Below, piece by piece: positions 15,767-25,789 of a stretch of DNA of 45,201 nt. The notes under the pieces were generated by a model that saw nothing but the letters and a program-made list of their open reading frames with translations, did no database searches and had not been told where the DNA came from. Origin of the DNA: Eubacterium sp. (GTDB taxonomy: Bacteria; Bacillota; Clostridia; Lachnospirales; Lachnospiraceae); the NCBI GenBank assembly GCA_021769425.1, contig JAETSX010000023.1, positions 1-45,201 on the forward strand, given 5' to 3'. The position numbers and the translations under genes are program-made. Position 1 is the first letter of the stretch. Each line of letters begins with the position of its first letter.

Positions 15767-18700
15767 ATGCTGTCAAGATTCAGCGTGAAAAAGCCCTATA
15801 CAGTAGTTGTGGGAATTGTGCTGGTGATTATTCTCGGCGTGGTGTCTTTGAGCAAAATGAGCACGGATCTGCTGCCCAGTATTAATCTGCCTTATGCAAT
15901 TGTGATTACTTCTTATCCGGGGGCCAGCCCGGAACAGGTGGAGAATGTAGTGACCCAGCCTGTGGAGGCGGCTATGGCCAGTACTTCCAACATTAAGAAT
16001 ATCAGTTCCAATTCTTCCAATAATATGTCCATGGTAGTTCTGGAATTTGAGCAGACCGCAAATATGGATTCCATCACGGTGGAAATGCGTGAAAGCCTGG
16101 ATCAGATCAAAGGATATTGGCCGGATACCGTGGGGAACCCTATTATTATGAAACTGAACCCGGACATGATGCCAATTATGATTGCGGCTGTGGAAGTGGA
16201 AGGGATGGACAGCCTGGCGGTCAGCGATTACGCGGATAAAGATTTGATTCCGGAGATTGAGAGTGTGGAAGGCGTTGCTTCTGTTACCGGCACAGGCTTA
16301 ATAAAGGAATCCATCCGGGTGACCTTAAGTCAGGAAAAGATTGACGCGATTAATGCGAAAATCACCGCTTCCCTGGATGAGAAATTTGCAGACGCTGAAG
16401 ACGAGATGAGTTCAGCGGAAAGTGAGATAAGCAGCGGAAAGAACAAGTTAGACAGCGGCAAGCAGGAGATGGCAAGCCAGCTCAGCGACGCCCAGAACCA
16501 GCTTAATGACAAGAAAATCGAACTGTTTCAGACAGAGACAGATTTGAATAACAAGCTGGCGGAACTGCGGGAGACCAAGAGCAGCACGGAACAGGGGGTT
16601 GAATCCTTAAAAGAGCTTAAGACGCAGGTAGATTCCCTGATAGACGGCAAGAAAAAACTGAAAGAAGGAATTGCGGAATTAGAAAAGCAGATAAAAACAC
16701 TGGAAGATCAGTCCGGTCAGCTTGAGGATGGGCTTGCCCAGGCCCGGGACGGCCTTTCTCAGGTTCAGCAGGCATTGCAGCAGGCAGAAGAGGGGCTTTC
16801 TCAGATTCAGCAGGCAATAGAACAGGCCCAGGCAGCACAAATGCAGGAGCAGGCCGCCCAGCTTCAGGCTCAGGCAGAGCAATTGCAGGCTCAGATAGCC
16901 CAGTTAGAAGAACAGCAGGGGCAGCTGCAGGCCCAGATAGCCCAGTTGGAAGAACAGAAAGGAAAATTGGAAGATGGCCTTGGGCAGATGCGCCAGCAGT
17001 TGGAACAGCTTCAAGAGCAGCTTGCTCAGGTGGAAAACGGGCTTGCGGCAATCAAGAGTGAATTGTCTTCCCAGGAAGGCAGCTCTTTGAAGGCAGACGC
17101 TTCTGACAAACAATTGGCGTCATACATATCCGAATCCATCACTCAGGCGGAACAGGGCATTGTCCAGATTAATGGCGGAATAGCAGCCATTGAGACAGGG
17201 CTCCAGAGTGTGGCGGAAGGTAAGACCACCATCAATGACACTCTGGCTACGCTGAATCAGAGCCAGATTACCGGATCTGTGGATATGGGGAGCGCAGCGG
17301 CCCAGCTTGCCAGCGGCGAAGAGAAGCTGAAAGAATCCAAGGAAACTTTTGAAGACGCCAAAGAGGAGGCATATGACTCTGCGGATTTGAATAATATCCT
17401 TACCATGGAAACGCTGACCAATCTGCTGACTGCCCAGAACTTTTCCATGCCGGCCGGTTATATTACCGATGAAGGGGAACGGTATATGGTGCGTGTTGGG
17501 GATGCGGTGGACAGCGTAGATGCATTGAAGGATATGGTATTGATGGATCTTGGCATGGACGGCGTGGATGTGATACATATGTCAGATGTGGCGGACATTG
17601 CAGTGGTGGACGATTCTGCGGAATCCTATGCGAAATTAAACGGAAAGTCGGGAGTTATGCTGTCTATCGAGAAGCAGACCGGATATTCCACCGGAGATGT
17701 GGCTAAGCGGATTTATGATAAGTTTGAAAGCCTGAAAAAGAATAATGAGAATCTGGAAGTGTCTGTTTTGATGGATCAGGGAATTTACATTGACATGATT
17801 GTGGATTCTGTGGTGAATAATATGATTTTCGGCGCCGGTCTTGCGATTTTTATTTTGCTCCTGTTCTTAAAGGATATCCGGCCTACATTAGTTATTGCCG
17901 TATCTATTCCAATATCGGTGATTTTCGCGGTGGTGCTGATGTATTTCAGCGGCGTTACGCTGAACATGATTTCCCTGTCGGGCCTTGCTTTAGGCATCGG
18001 TATGCTGGTGGATAACTCTATTGTGGTAATTGAAAATGTTTACCGGATGAGAAGCGAAGGGCTGTCTGCAAGAAAAGCGGCGGTGGAAGGGGCAAAACAG
18101 GTCAGCGGGGCAATTTCGGCGTCTACACTGACTACTGTCTGCGTATTTGCGCCTATTGTATTTACCGAGGGAATTACCCGTCAGCTTTTTGTGGATATGG
18201 GCCTTACCATAGCATATTCCCTTCTGGCCAGCTTGCTTATCGCATTAACCTTTGTGCCGATGATGGGAGCGGGGCTGCTGAAAAAAACAAAAGACATTAA
18301 ACATCCCTGGTTTGACAAGTTCCAGGAAGGGTACGGGGCAGTCTTGGAGAAGCTTTTGCATTTCAAGCCGCTGGTGCTGCTGGTGATGATTGCATTATTA
18401 GTTGTCAGCGCAAGAGCTTCCATGTCAAAGGGAACGGCATTTATGCCTGATATGGAAAGCACCCAGATGTCTGTAACAGTTACTCCGCCGGAGGATGCGG
18501 AATTTGAAGATGCCTGCAAGCTGGCGGATGAAGTGACAGAGCAGATTCAGACCATTGAGGATGTGGATTCTGTGGGAGCCATGGCGGGCGGAAGCGGAAT
18601 CGCTGCAAGTATGATGGGCGGCGGAGGCGGCAATGATATCAGCCTTTACATTATTTTAAAAGAAGATAAGAAGCTGACCAATGAGGAAATTGCAAAGCAG

Positions 18701-19879
18701 ATTACAGAATTAACCCAGGATATGGAAGGAGAAATCAGCGTCAGCAGCTCTAACATGGATATGGGAGCGTTGTCAGGAGAGGGAATCTCCATTCGGATCA
18801 AGGGACGTGATTTGGATAAGCTGCAGGAACTTGCCAAAGATGTTTCCGGCATTGTAAAACAGGTGGAGGGAACAGCAGAAGTATCGGACGGCATGGAAGA
18901 GACGGAGAAAGAATTCCGCATTACCGTAGACAAGGAAAAAGCGGCCAAGTACGGCATGACGGTGGCTCAGATTTATCAGCTTGTGTATGAGCAGATGGAA
19001 AATGAGACCTCAGACGACACCATTTCCACCGATATCAAGGATTATGAGGTATATCTGGAAAGCGTGGAACAAAAAGAGGCTTCGTTGGATTCCCTGAAAA
19101 ACCTTACTTTTACTTATACAGACAAAGAAGACGGCGAAGAGCAGGAAATCTCTGTTTCGGAGGTTGCCAGCTTTGAAGAACTGGAGAGCCTTACCTCCAT
19201 CAGCCGTGACGGCCAGGAGCGTTATGTAACGGTAAACGCAGCCATTGCCGAAGGTTACAATGTAGGTCTGGTGGGAAATGATGTGGAGAAGGCCCTGAAA
19301 GATTATGAAACGCCGGAGGGCTATTCTCTGGAGATGACCGGAGAAAATGAAACCATCAATGAGGCCATGGAGCAGTTGCTGCTGATGCTGGTTCTTGCCA
19401 TCGCATTTATTTACCTGATTATGGTGGCGCAGTTCCAGTCCCTAAAAGCGCCTTTTATCATATTATTTACGATTCCCCTGGCGCTGACGGGAGGATTTCT
19501 GGCATTGTTCTTTACCGGCAATGAAATCAGCATTATTGCCATGATTGGATTTATCATGCTGGTGGGAATTATTGTAAATAACGGTATTGTAATGGTGGAA
19601 TATATCAATCAGCTTCGAAAAGAAGGGATAGAGAAACGGGAAGCCATTGTAACTGCCGGAAAGACGCGTATGCGGCCCATCCTGATGACTGCCATGACCA
19701 CAATCCTGGCTATGGTTACCATGGCGTTTGGAAATGATATGGGCTCTGATATGTCGCGGCCCATGGCAATTGTAACCATCGGCGGAATGATTTACGGCAC
19801 GCTGATGACGCTGGTTGTGGTGCCCTGTATCTATGATTTGTTCTACAGCAATAAGAGCATGGTAGAGGAAGAGATATAA
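15767..19879 (+). CDS. RND-family efflux permease with a built-in coiled-coil insert
   Basis: The 1370-aa protein starts with FSVKKPYTVVVGIVLVIILGVVSL, the first membrane helix of RND transporters, followed by the DLLPSINLPYAIV porter segment. Helix clusters lie at about residues 680-840 and 1204-1355. The helix-4 motif reads LVDNSIVVIENVYR near 748; AcrB has two Asp here, this has Asp749 followed by Asn. Between the first porter subdomains, residues about 195-560 form a long Gln/Glu/Ala-rich coiled coil not present in AcrB. In a cell with one membrane this hairpin may replace a separate adaptor protein (inference). Substrates are unknown. It is cotranscribed with the TetR gene, whose ATG overlaps its stop. 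Confidence 0.9.
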   Translation: MLSRFSVKKPYTVVVGIVLVIILGVVSLSKMSTDLLPSINLPYAIVITSYPGASPEQVENVVTQPVEAAMASTSNIKNISSNSSNNMSMVVLEFEQTANMDSITVEMRESLDQIKGYWPDTVGNPIIMKLNPDMMPIMIAAVEVEGMDSLAVSDYADKDLIPEIESVEGVASVTGTGLIKESIRVTLSQEKIDAINAKITASLDEKFADAEDEMSSAESEISSGKNKLDSGKQEMASQLSDAQNQLNDKKIELFQTETDLNNKLAELRETKSSTEQGVESLKELKTQVDSLIDGKKKLKEGIAELEKQIKTLEDQSGQLEDGLAQARDGLSQVQQALQQAEEGLSQIQQAIEQAQAAQMQEQAAQLQAQAEQLQAQIAQLEEQQGQLQAQIAQLEEQKGKLEDGLGQMRQQLEQLQEQLAQVENGLAAIKSELSSQEGSSLKADASDKQLASYISESITQAEQGIVQINGGIAAIETGLQSVAEGKTTINDTLATLNQSQITGSVDMGSAAAQLASGEEKLKESKETFEDAKEEAYDSADLNNILTMETLTNLLTAQNFSMPAGYITDEGERYMVRVGDAVDSVDALKDMVLMDLGMDGVDVIHMSDVADIAVVDDSAESYAKLNGKSGVMLSIEKQTGYSTGDVAKRIYDKFESLKKNNENLEVSVLMDQGIYIDMIVDSVVNNMIFGAGLAIFILLLFLKDIRPTLVIAVSIPISVIFAVVLMYFSGVTLNMISLSGLALGIGMLVDNSIVVIENVYRMRSEGLSARKAAVEGAKQVSGAISASTLTTVCVFAPIVFTEGITRQLFVDMGLTIAYSLLASLLIALTFVPMMGAGLLKKTKDIKHPWFDKFQEGYGAVLEKLLHFKPLVLLVMIALLVVSARASMSKGTAFMPDMESTQMSVTVTPPEDAEFEDACKLADEVTEQIQTIEDVDSVGAMAGGSGIAASMMGGGGGNDISLYIILKEDKKLTNEEIAKQITELTQDMEGEISVSSSNMDMGALSGEGISIRIKGRDLDKLQELAKDVSGIVKQVEGTAEVSDGMEETEKEFRITVDKEKAAKYGMTVAQIYQLVYEQMENETSDDTISTDIKDYEVYLESVEQKEASLDSLKNLTFTYTDKEDGEEQEISVSEVASFEELESLTSISRDGQERYVTVNAAIAEGYNVGLVGNDVEKALKDYETPEGYSLEMTGENETINEAMEQLLLMLVLAIAFIYLIMVAQFQSLKAPFIILFTIPLALTGGFLALFFTGNEISIIAMIGFIMLVGIIVNNGIVMVEYINQLRKEGIEKREAIVTAGKTRMRPILMTAMTTILAMVTMAFGNDMGSDMSRPMAIVTIGGMIYGTLMTLVVVPCIYDLFYSNKSMVEEEI
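16892..16958 (+). repeat. 42-bp tandem repeat in the RND coiled coil
   Basis: CAGATAGCCCAGTTRGAAGA occurs at 16892 and again at 16934, a 42-bp period that encodes 14-residue (two-heptad) units of the QAQIAQLEEQ type. The surrounding coil has further weaker copies, suggesting growth by slippage or duplication. Confidence 0.7.
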
Positions 19880-20523
19880 TGAAAAAGGAAATCAGTAAAA
19901 CAAGCGACGCCTGCCTGGAACTGGAGCAGAAATATCCTCCCAAGGTAAAGGCAATGTATGAGGCGGTGTTGGAGCTTTTTGCCTCCGGGCGGGAGCTCAG
20001 CACTCTGAAAGTGTCTGAAATTACAGCTCAGGCGGGAATCGGAAAAGGGACGGCCTATGAGTATTTTTCCACGAAGGAAGAAATGATTGTGGGAGCCATA
20101 CAGTACGAGGCAGAACGGCATATTTCCGTTATTTATGAATTGATTGAGAATGGACAGAGTTTTCAGGAGATTATTTTTCAGGGACTGGATATGATGGAAG
20201 CCACCTGCAGAAAATACGACGGGTTTGTGCTTCTGGAAAAGATTATGCGGGATAATACCATTACGGGGAGCAGTCTTTTGAATGAACTGGAAAAACGGAA
20301 GGAGGACTGCCGTTCGGCAAAGCGTCCCACGGAGCGGCTGCTTCAGCTTGCGGCCGATAAAGGGCTGATCCGGGAAAGAGATGCCTTTAAGGTTTGGAGC
20401 GCCATCTTGTCCCAGTTTGTGACCTATGGCTTTTATCTGACCCATCAGTTTGTGTTTGATAACATAGAGCGTGAAAAGGCCAGGAATTTTATCTATGAAA
20501 ATATAATTAAGCTGCTGAACTGA
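19879..20523 (+). CDS. TetR/AcrR-family regulator of the RND pump
   Basis: The 214-aa protein has an N-terminal helix-turn-helix, TLKVSEITAQAGIGKGTAYEYFSTKEEM, near residues 40-67, the hallmark of TetR regulators. A helical ligand domain follows. The ATG overlaps the pump stop (ATAATG), so the pair is translationally coupled. The palindrome at 15723-15738 is the likely operator. A pump ligand probably relieves repression, but no ligand can be named. The stop is five bases before the duplicated target of a MITE. Confidence 0.93.
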   Translation: MKKEISKTSDACLELEQKYPPKVKAMYEAVLELFASGRELSTLKVSEITAQAGIGKGTAYEYFSTKEEMIVGAIQYEAERHISVIYELIENGQSFQEIIFQGLDMMEATCRKYDGFVLLEKIMRDNTITGSSLLNELEKRKEDCRSAKRPTERLLQLAADKGLIRERDAFKVWSAILSQFVTYGFYLTHQFVFDNIEREKARNFIYENIIKLLN

Positions 20524-20535
20524 AGCTGAATTCCG

Positions 20536-20678
20536 GTTATTGTTCACTCCTGGGCCGTGCACCGCGCTGCACGGTCGCAGGCCAATACAGTATTGGAGCC
20601 GGAATCCGGCCTCTTGCCGTAAGGCAGCTTTTAATAGGCGGATTCGTTACTGTGAGCGCCATAGGCGTGAACAGTAAC
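20536..20678. mobile_element. MITE copy B (143 bp, 8-bp target duplication)
   Basis: The ends are GTTATTGTTCAC (20536-20547) and GTGAACAGTAAC (20667-20678). The flanks are GAATTCCG (20528-20535) and GAATTCTG (20679-20686), a target duplication with one change. The interior holds strong hairpins (CCGTGCA/TGCACGG) and the right-end hairpin GTTACTG...GTGAACAGTAAC. It shares internal blocks such as GGCCAAT, GAATCCGGC and GTGAGCGCC with copy C. It encodes no transposase. Confidence 0.8.
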
Positions 20679-20716
20679 GAATTCTGCGAATTTTCTGTAA
20701 AATTTTCATACACTAC

Positions 20717-20745
20717 TTGACATTTTCACTATTAGATTTTACAAT
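20717..20745 (+). promoter_or_regulatory. Sigma-A promoter of the valS T-box transcript
   Basis: A perfect TTGACA (20717-20722), a 17-base spacer and TACAAT (20740-20745) predict initiation near 20752. Confidence 0.8.
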
Positions 20746-20751
20746 GAACAA

Positions 20752-21054
20752 AAATCATGCGAAACAAAGGTAATGAGAAAGAGGAGTAGGCAGAATGCTC
20801 CTGTCAGAGAGAACAGTCCACTGGCTGAAAGACTGTTTCAGGAAGGTCTGCAGAAGGTAGCTTTTGAACCGGAAGGCTGAATGGGGCGGCATTTTGCTGT
20901 CAGTAAGTTTTCCCGGCCCATCCCCGTTACAGGATACAGAGATATGCGTTTCAATCCGGCGAGGTTTGCGCAAGGCAGCCGGAAGGACAGCATGAATAAA
21001 GGTGGTACCGCGTACAATCGCCCTTTACCAATTAGGTAAAGGGCGTTATTTTTT
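20752..21054 (+). promoter_or_regulatory. T-box leader controlling valS
   Basis: The roughly 300-nt leader carries the conserved T-box sequence GGTGGTACCGCG at 21001-21012, followed by an intrinsic terminator. Uncharged tRNA-Val is expected to pair with the T-box and the specifier loop and so open the antiterminator. A GTA triplet in the AAGGTAGCTT stretch near 20858 is a reasonable valine specifier, although I could not fold the whole stem I by eye. The gene that follows is valyl-tRNA synthetase, which fits. Confidence 0.92.
21019..21054 (+). terminator. T-box regulatory terminator
   Basis: CGCCCTTTACC (21019-21029) pairs perfectly with GGTAAAGGGCG (21035-21045), followed by TTATTTTTT. The 5' arm can alternatively pair within the T-box antiterminator. 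Confidence 0.9.
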
Positions 21055-21071
21055 GGAAAAGGAGAACAATT

Positions 21072-23720
21072 ATGAGTAAAGAATTAGCCAAAACCTATGA
21101 TCCGAAATCCATTGAGGATCGTCTCTATCAGAAATGGGAAGAGAATAAATATTTCCATGCGAAAGTGGACCGAAGCAAAAAACCCTTTACCATTGTGATG
21201 CCCCCGCCCAATATTACCGGGCAGCTGCACATGGGCCATGCCCTGGACAATACCATGCAGGACATTTTAATCCGCTACAAGCGGATGCAGGGCTACAATG
21301 CATTGTGGCAGCCGGGTACGGACCATGCGTCCATTTCCACAGAAGTAAAGGTCATTGAATCCCTGAAAGCGCAGGGGATTGACAAGAAAGATCTGGGCCG
21401 GGAAGGGTTTTTGGACAAAGTCTGGGAATGGAAGGAAGAATACGGCGGAAGGATTGTAAAACAGTTAAAGAAAATGGGTTCTTCCGCAGACTGGGACAGA
21501 GAGCGTTTTACCATGGATGAGGGATGTTCCAGGGCTGTGCAGGAAGTGTTTATCAAATTGTATGAAAAGGGCCTGATTTACAAAGGCTCCCGGATTGTAA
21601 ACTGGTGCCCGGTGTGCAAGACTTCTATTTCAGATGCGGAAGTGGAGCATGAGGAACAGGACGGGTTTTTCTGGCATATTAATTATCCTGTAAAGGGAGA
21701 AGAGGGAAGGTTTGTGGAAATTGCAACCACAAGACCGGAAACCCTGCTGGGGGACACTGCAGTGGCAGTGAATCCTGAGGATGAGCGGTATCAGGATATT
21801 ATCGGCAAGACCCTGATTCTTCCGTTGGTAGGCCGTGAGATTCCTGTGGTGGCCGACCACTATGTGGACAAAGAATTCGGAACCGGCTGCGTGAAAATTA
21901 CCCCGGCTCATGACCCCAATGACTTTGAAGTGGGCAAACGCCATAACCTGCCGGAAATCAATGTATTGAACGACGACGCCACCATCAACAGAAACGGCGG
22001 CAAATACGAGGGAATGGACCGATACGAAGCCAGAAAGCTTATGGTAAAGGAACTGGAGGAGCAGGGGCTTTTGGTAAAAGTTGTGCCCCATTCCCACAAT
22101 GTGGGAACCCATGACCGCTGCAATACCACGGTGGAGCCTATGGTGAAACAGCAGTGGTTTGTGAAGATGGATGAATTGATAAAGCCGGCCGTAAAGGCTG
22201 TGAAAAACGGAGATATTGCCCTTTTGCCGGAGCGGATGGAGAAAATATATTTTAACTGGACAGACAATATCCGTGACTGGTGTATTTCCCGTCAGCTCTG
22301 GTGGGGGCACCGGATACCAGCTTATTACTGTGCAGACTGCGGGGAGCTGGTGGTTGCAAAGGAGAATCCCGGAATATGCCCCAAGTGCGGCTGCGCCCAT
22401 ATGACTCAGGATGAAGATACTCTGGATACCTGGTTTTCTTCTGCGCTGTGGCCTTTTTCTACTTTGGGCTGGCCGGATAAGACAGAGGAATTGGATTATT
22501 TCTATCCCAATGATGTGCTGGTTACCGGTTATGACATTATTTTCTTCTGGGTCATCCGCATGATCTTTTCCGGTTATGAGCAGATGGGAGAGAAACCTTT
22601 CCATACGGTGCTGTTCCATGGGCTGATCCGGGATTCTCAGGGCAGGAAAATGAGCAAATCTCTGGGCAATGGAATTGATCCGTTAGAGGTTATAGAAAAA
22701 TACGGCGCAGACGCGCTGCGCCTGACTTTGATTACCGGAAATGCGCCGGGAAATGATATGCGTTTTTATTGGGAGAGGGTGGAATCTTCCAGAAACTTTG
22801 CAAATAAAATATGGAACGCTTCCCGTTTTATCATGATGAATCTGGAGGAGGGAGCGCTGAGAGAGCCGGCCTTGTCTGAGCTGGCAACGGAAGATCGTTG
22901 GATACTGTCAAGTGTAAACCGGCTGGCAAAAGATGTGACGGAAAACATGGATAAATTTGAGCTGGGAATTGCAGTTCAGAAGGTTTATGATTTTATCTGG
23001 GATGAATTCTGTGACTGGTATATAGAAATTTCCAAGACGAGAATTTTTAAGAAAGATGAGAATCCGGAATCTGCCCAGGTGGCTATGTGGACCCTTAAGG
23101 CCGTTTTGATTCAGGCATTAAAACTGCTCCATCCCTATATGCCGTTTATTACAGAGGAAATTTTCTGTACCCTTCAGGAAGCAGAGGAGACGATTATGCT
23201 GTCCCGGTGGCCGGAGTACAGAGAAGACTGGAATTTCCCGGAGGCAGAAGAGGCTGTGGAGCATGTAAAAGATCTGGTAAAGGGAATCCGCAACACTAGG
23301 GCGGAGATGGAGGTTCCCCCCAGCAAGAGGGCGAAAGTATTTATTGTAACGGAAGAAGCGGCTCTTGGCGATATTTTTCAAACTATGCAGGAGGCTTACA
23401 GAACCTTAGCCGGCGCCAGTGAGATAAAGGTGCAGCAAAGCAGGGACGGGATCGGAGAAGATGCTGTTTCCGTGGTTATCCCGGGGGCTGCGGTATATCT
23501 GCCGCTGGAAGATTTGGTGGATTTTGAAAAGGAAAAAGAGCGGCTGCTCAAAGAAAAGGAGCGGCTTACCAAAGAACTTTCCCGCTCCAGGGGAATGCTG
23601 TCAAATGAGAAGTTTATGAGCAAAGCTCCGGAAGCAAAAGTGCAGGAAGAAAAGGAGAAACTGGCCAAATACGAGAAAATGATGGCCCAGGTTCAGGAGC
23701 ACTTAGTACAGATGCCTTAG
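21072..23720 (+). CDS. valS: Valine-tRNA ligase
   Basis: The 882-aa class I synthetase has [15 protein letters not shown] (the HIGH-like HMGH near residues 52-57), an editing domain around 180-350, the KMSKS motif at 526-530 within [14 protein letters not shown], an anticodon-binding helical domain, and the C-terminal coiled-coil tRNA-binding arm ([20 protein letters not shown]). It attaches valine to tRNA-Val. Length is normal for clostridial ValRS. Expression is under the T-box leader just upstream, with an AAAAGGAG ribosome site. A MITE copy follows six bases after the stop. Confidence 0.97.
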   Translation: MSKELAKTYDPKSIEDRLYQKWEENKYFHAKVDRSKKPFTIVMPPPNITGQLHMGHALDNTMQDILIRYKRMQGYNALWQPGTDHASISTEVKVIESLKAQGIDKKDLGREGFLDKVWEWKEEYGGRIVKQLKKMGSSADWDRERFTMDEGCSRAVQEVFIKLYEKGLIYKGSRIVNWCPVCKTSISDAEVEHEEQDGFFWHINYPVKGEEGRFVEIATTRPETLLGDTAVAVNPEDERYQDIIGKTLILPLVGREIPVVADHYVDKEFGTGCVKITPAHDPNDFEVGKRHNLPEINVLNDDATINRNGGKYEGMDRYEARKLMVKELEEQGLLVKVVPHSHNVGTHDRCNTTVEPMVKQQWFVKMDELIKPAVKAVKNGDIALLPERMEKIYFNWTDNIRDWCISRQLWWGHRIPAYYCADCGELVVAKENPGICPKCGCAHMTQDEDTLDTWFSSALWPFSTLGWPDKTEELDYFYPNDVLVTGYDIIFFWVIRMIFSGYEQMGEKPFHTVLFHGLIRDSQGRKMSKSLGNGIDPLEVIEKYGADALRLTLITGNAPGNDMRFYWERVESSRNFANKIWNASRFIMMNLEEGALREPALSELATEDRWILSSVNRLAKDVTENMDKFELGIAVQKVYDFIWDEFCDWYIEISKTRIFKKDENPESAQVAMWTLKAVLIQALKLLHPYMPFITEEIFCTLQEAEETIMLSRWPEYREDWNFPEAEEAVEHVKDLVKGIRNTRAEMEVPPSKRAKVFIVTEEAALGDIFQTMQEAYRTLAGASEIKVQQSRDGIGEDAVSVVIPGAAVYLPLEDLVDFEKEKERLLKEKERLTKELSRSRGMLSNEKFMSKAPEAKVQEEKEKLAKYEKMMAQVQEHLVQMP

Positions 23721-23734
23721 AAAGCAATCCTGGA

Positions 23735-24006
23735 GTTACTGTTCACTCCCCAGCTAAACACTAGTTGTTTGCTGGGGCCAATGCAGAATCGTTGTCAAGA
23801 ATCCGGCATTTTGCCGCAGGCAAACTTCTATATATCTGGCATTAAATAATTGCCAGATATATAGCCCCTCCGGGGGGGATGCGCACTCACGCGAATATGT
23901 ATATGCCGCAAAGCGGCCGCGCTCGGCGCAGATGGCAATAATTAATCGCCATCTATATAATATGCCGGATTCCGTTACTGTGAGCGCCGTAGGTGTGAAC
24001 AGTAAT
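23735..24006. mobile_element. MITE copy C (272 bp, perfect 8-bp target duplication)
   Basis: The ends are GTTACTGTTCAC (23735-23746) and GTGAACAGTAAT (23995-24006), flanked by identical ATCCTGGA at 23727-23734 and 24007-24014. It is longer than copies A and B because of about 130 extra bases. These include a perfect 14-bp hairpin (CTATATATCTGGCA at 23828-23841 with its complement at 23851-23864) and a GATGGC/GCCATC hairpin. The extra block may be a nested insertion. No coding frame is credible. Confidence 0.82.
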
Positions 24007-24046
24007 ATCCTGGAAATTATTTGTTCCTGTATTTTGAATAAATATG

Positions 24047-24075
24047 TTGAAATAAGACGCAAAAATTGTTATTAT
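24047..24075 (+). promoter_or_regulatory. Probable promoter of the FapA/DUF342 gene
   Basis: TTGAAA (24047-24052), a 17-base spacer and TATTAT (24070-24075), 52 bases before the start codon. A TTTATT/AATAAA inverted repeat lies just downstream. Confidence 0.5.
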
Positions 24076-24126
24076 AATATATATAACTTTATTTCGCAAT
24101 AAATTCCAGGCAAGGGGGAATCTGTA

Positions 24127-25482
24127 ATGACAGCTTTAACGAAGAATGAACCGCAGGTAAGAGTCAGTCATGACAACATGCAGGCGTATCTATACTTACC
24201 GGATCCCGTATTGGAAACTTATGAAGAAAGCGATATCAGAGAAGCGTTGCAGAAAAGCGGTGTGGTATATGGGATTCAGGAAGATAAGATTTCGCAGATA
24301 ATAGAGAGAAGAATGTACAATCAGGAAGTGCTCATTGCCCAGGGAGACACTCCCAAAGACGGCGTGAATGGCTACTATGAGTACAAATTTGACGTGAATT
24401 TCAGCAAGAAGCCGGAAGTGCGTCCTGACGGTTCTGTAGACTATTGGAGCATTAAAATGGTAGAAATTGTTACTGAGGGTCAGGAGATTGCAGTATACCA
24501 TAAGTCAATTCCCGGAGAGGACGGGATGACGGTGAAGGGAAGGCCGGTGCTGGCCAAGCGGGGAAGGGATTTGGTTCCCCTGCGGGGCAAGGGGTTTGAG
24601 CGTTCCGAAGACGGCCTCAGCTATACTTCGCTGATGGACGGCAAGATTGAGATGAATAACGAACGAATTACGATTCTGCCGGTATATGAGGTAAACGGGG
24701 ATGTGGATCTCTCCATAGGAAATATTGATTTCCGGGGAGATGTTATCATTCATGGCGGAATATGCAGCGGCGTGTCCGTGAAGGCCACCGGAACGATTAC
24801 AGTGGACGGTGTGGTAGAAGGCGCCAAGATAGAGGCAGGCAAGGACATTGTGCTCAGAAGCGGCGTCATGGGAGCCTCCAGGGCAGTAATTACCACAAGA
24901 GGAAATATTTCAGCTAAGTTTTTTGAATATACCAGGGTACATGCCAATGGCTCAATTCAGGCAGATGTGTTTTTGAATTGTCAGGTGTCCTGCGGAGAGA
25001 GCATTCTGCTGGATGGAAAGAAAGCCAGCATTGTGGGCGGAGAAGTCGGCGCTATTCAGGGAATTGTGGTACATACTCTTGGCAGCGATGGAGAAGTCAG
25101 AACCCAGGTGAGAATCGGGAATGATTCCTCTGTGAGACGGCGGATCGGCGTGCTGCGGAATAAGATTGAAGTGGAGAAGGCCAATCTTCAGAAGATTGAG
25201 GATGGATTAAAGATTCTGAAAGATGTTAAGAATGATCCCAGAAGAACCGATCTTCTGCGGGTGAAGATCAGAGATACAGCGCTGTTGGCAGAGGATACCG
25301 CAGAACTGGAGAAGTTAGAGGATCAACTGGAACGGGCCAAGGGCGGAAGCATACGGGTTAACGGCCATGTTTATCCCGGCGTCCGGGTTGAAATTGACGA
25401 CCTGGAGGTGCATGTGAAGGAAGAGCAGATCCGTTTGGAATTCATAAGGCAGATGGATAAGATTATTATGTGCTCTATCTGA
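24127..25482 (+). CDS. FapA/DUF342 domain protein
   Basis: The 451-aa protein has the DUF342 (FapA) organisation. An N-terminal alpha/beta region is followed by AVYHKSIPGEDGMTVKGRPV near residue 123, and then a right-handed beta-helix of short repeats such as GDVIIHGGICSGVSVKATGTITVDG and AKIEAGKDIVLRSGVMG near 205-260. A helical coiled segment (LRNKIEVEKANLQKIEDGLKIL) comes next, and a closing strand region. Members are polymer-binding or morphogenetic proteins of uncertain role, often near motility or cell-surface genes. Here it stands alone between valS and folC. Confidence 0.85.
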   Translation: MTALTKNEPQVRVSHDNMQAYLYLPDPVLETYEESDIREALQKSGVVYGIQEDKISQIIERRMYNQEVLIAQGDTPKDGVNGYYEYKFDVNFSKKPEVRPDGSVDYWSIKMVEIVTEGQEIAVYHKSIPGEDGMTVKGRPVLAKRGRDLVPLRGKGFERSEDGLSYTSLMDGKIEMNNERITILPVYEVNGDVDLSIGNIDFRGDVIIHGGICSGVSVKATGTITVDGVVEGAKIEAGKDIVLRSGVMGASRAVITTRGNISAKFFEYTRVHANGSIQADVFLNCQVSCGESILLDGKKASIVGGEVGAIQGIVVHTLGSDGEVRTQVRIGNDSSVRRRIGVLRNKIEVEKANLQKIEDGLKILKDVKNDPRRTDLLRVKIRDTALLAEDTAELEKLEDQLERAKGGSIRVNGHVYPGVRVEIDDLEVHVKEEQIRLEFIRQMDKIIMCSI

Positions 25483-25789
25483 TTTCCTTTGGCGCCGGGA
25501 ACAGAAGATACCATGCTGCAGGTGAAAAGGTGCATAGGGCTTCACTGCAGATTCGGACACAAAAGATATTATAAGCCATACAGCAGCCATTTCGTGAATG
25601 AGATGGCTGCTTTGTAATGCATACCTTCAGGAGAAATGAAAGGCCGCACAGCAGTTTTCTGCGCTGGCAGGAAAGTATTATTCCGGCACTCGAAAATTGT
25701 CGCACGAAAATTTTGAAATATGGAAAAAATATCTGGATTTCAGGGATAGGCTATATTATAATAGGTGAAGTATAAAGAGGTGCAGCTGG
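25483..25789. other. Gap between the FapA gene and folC
   Basis: The gap holds a terminator-like hairpin at 25582-25613 and an AT-rich stretch with TATATTATAATA at about 25750-25761 that could include the folC -10 box; the -35 could not be fixed. No gene is seen. Confidence 0.4.
25582..25613 (+). terminator. Terminator-like hairpin after the FapA gene
   Basis: AGCAGCCAT (25582-25590) pairs perfectly with ATGGCTGCT (25603-25611). The following T tract is only TTT, so termination may be weak. Confidence 0.5.

Noticed and set aside
16617-17051. Minus-strand Pro/Ala/Leu-rich frame opposite the RND coiled coil
   Set aside because: Its repeat character simply mirrors the Gln/Glu-rich coil codons on the other strand.
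21630-22619. 329-codon minus-strand frame opposite valS
   Set aside because: Antisense shadow of a highly conserved gene, with no domain signature of its own.
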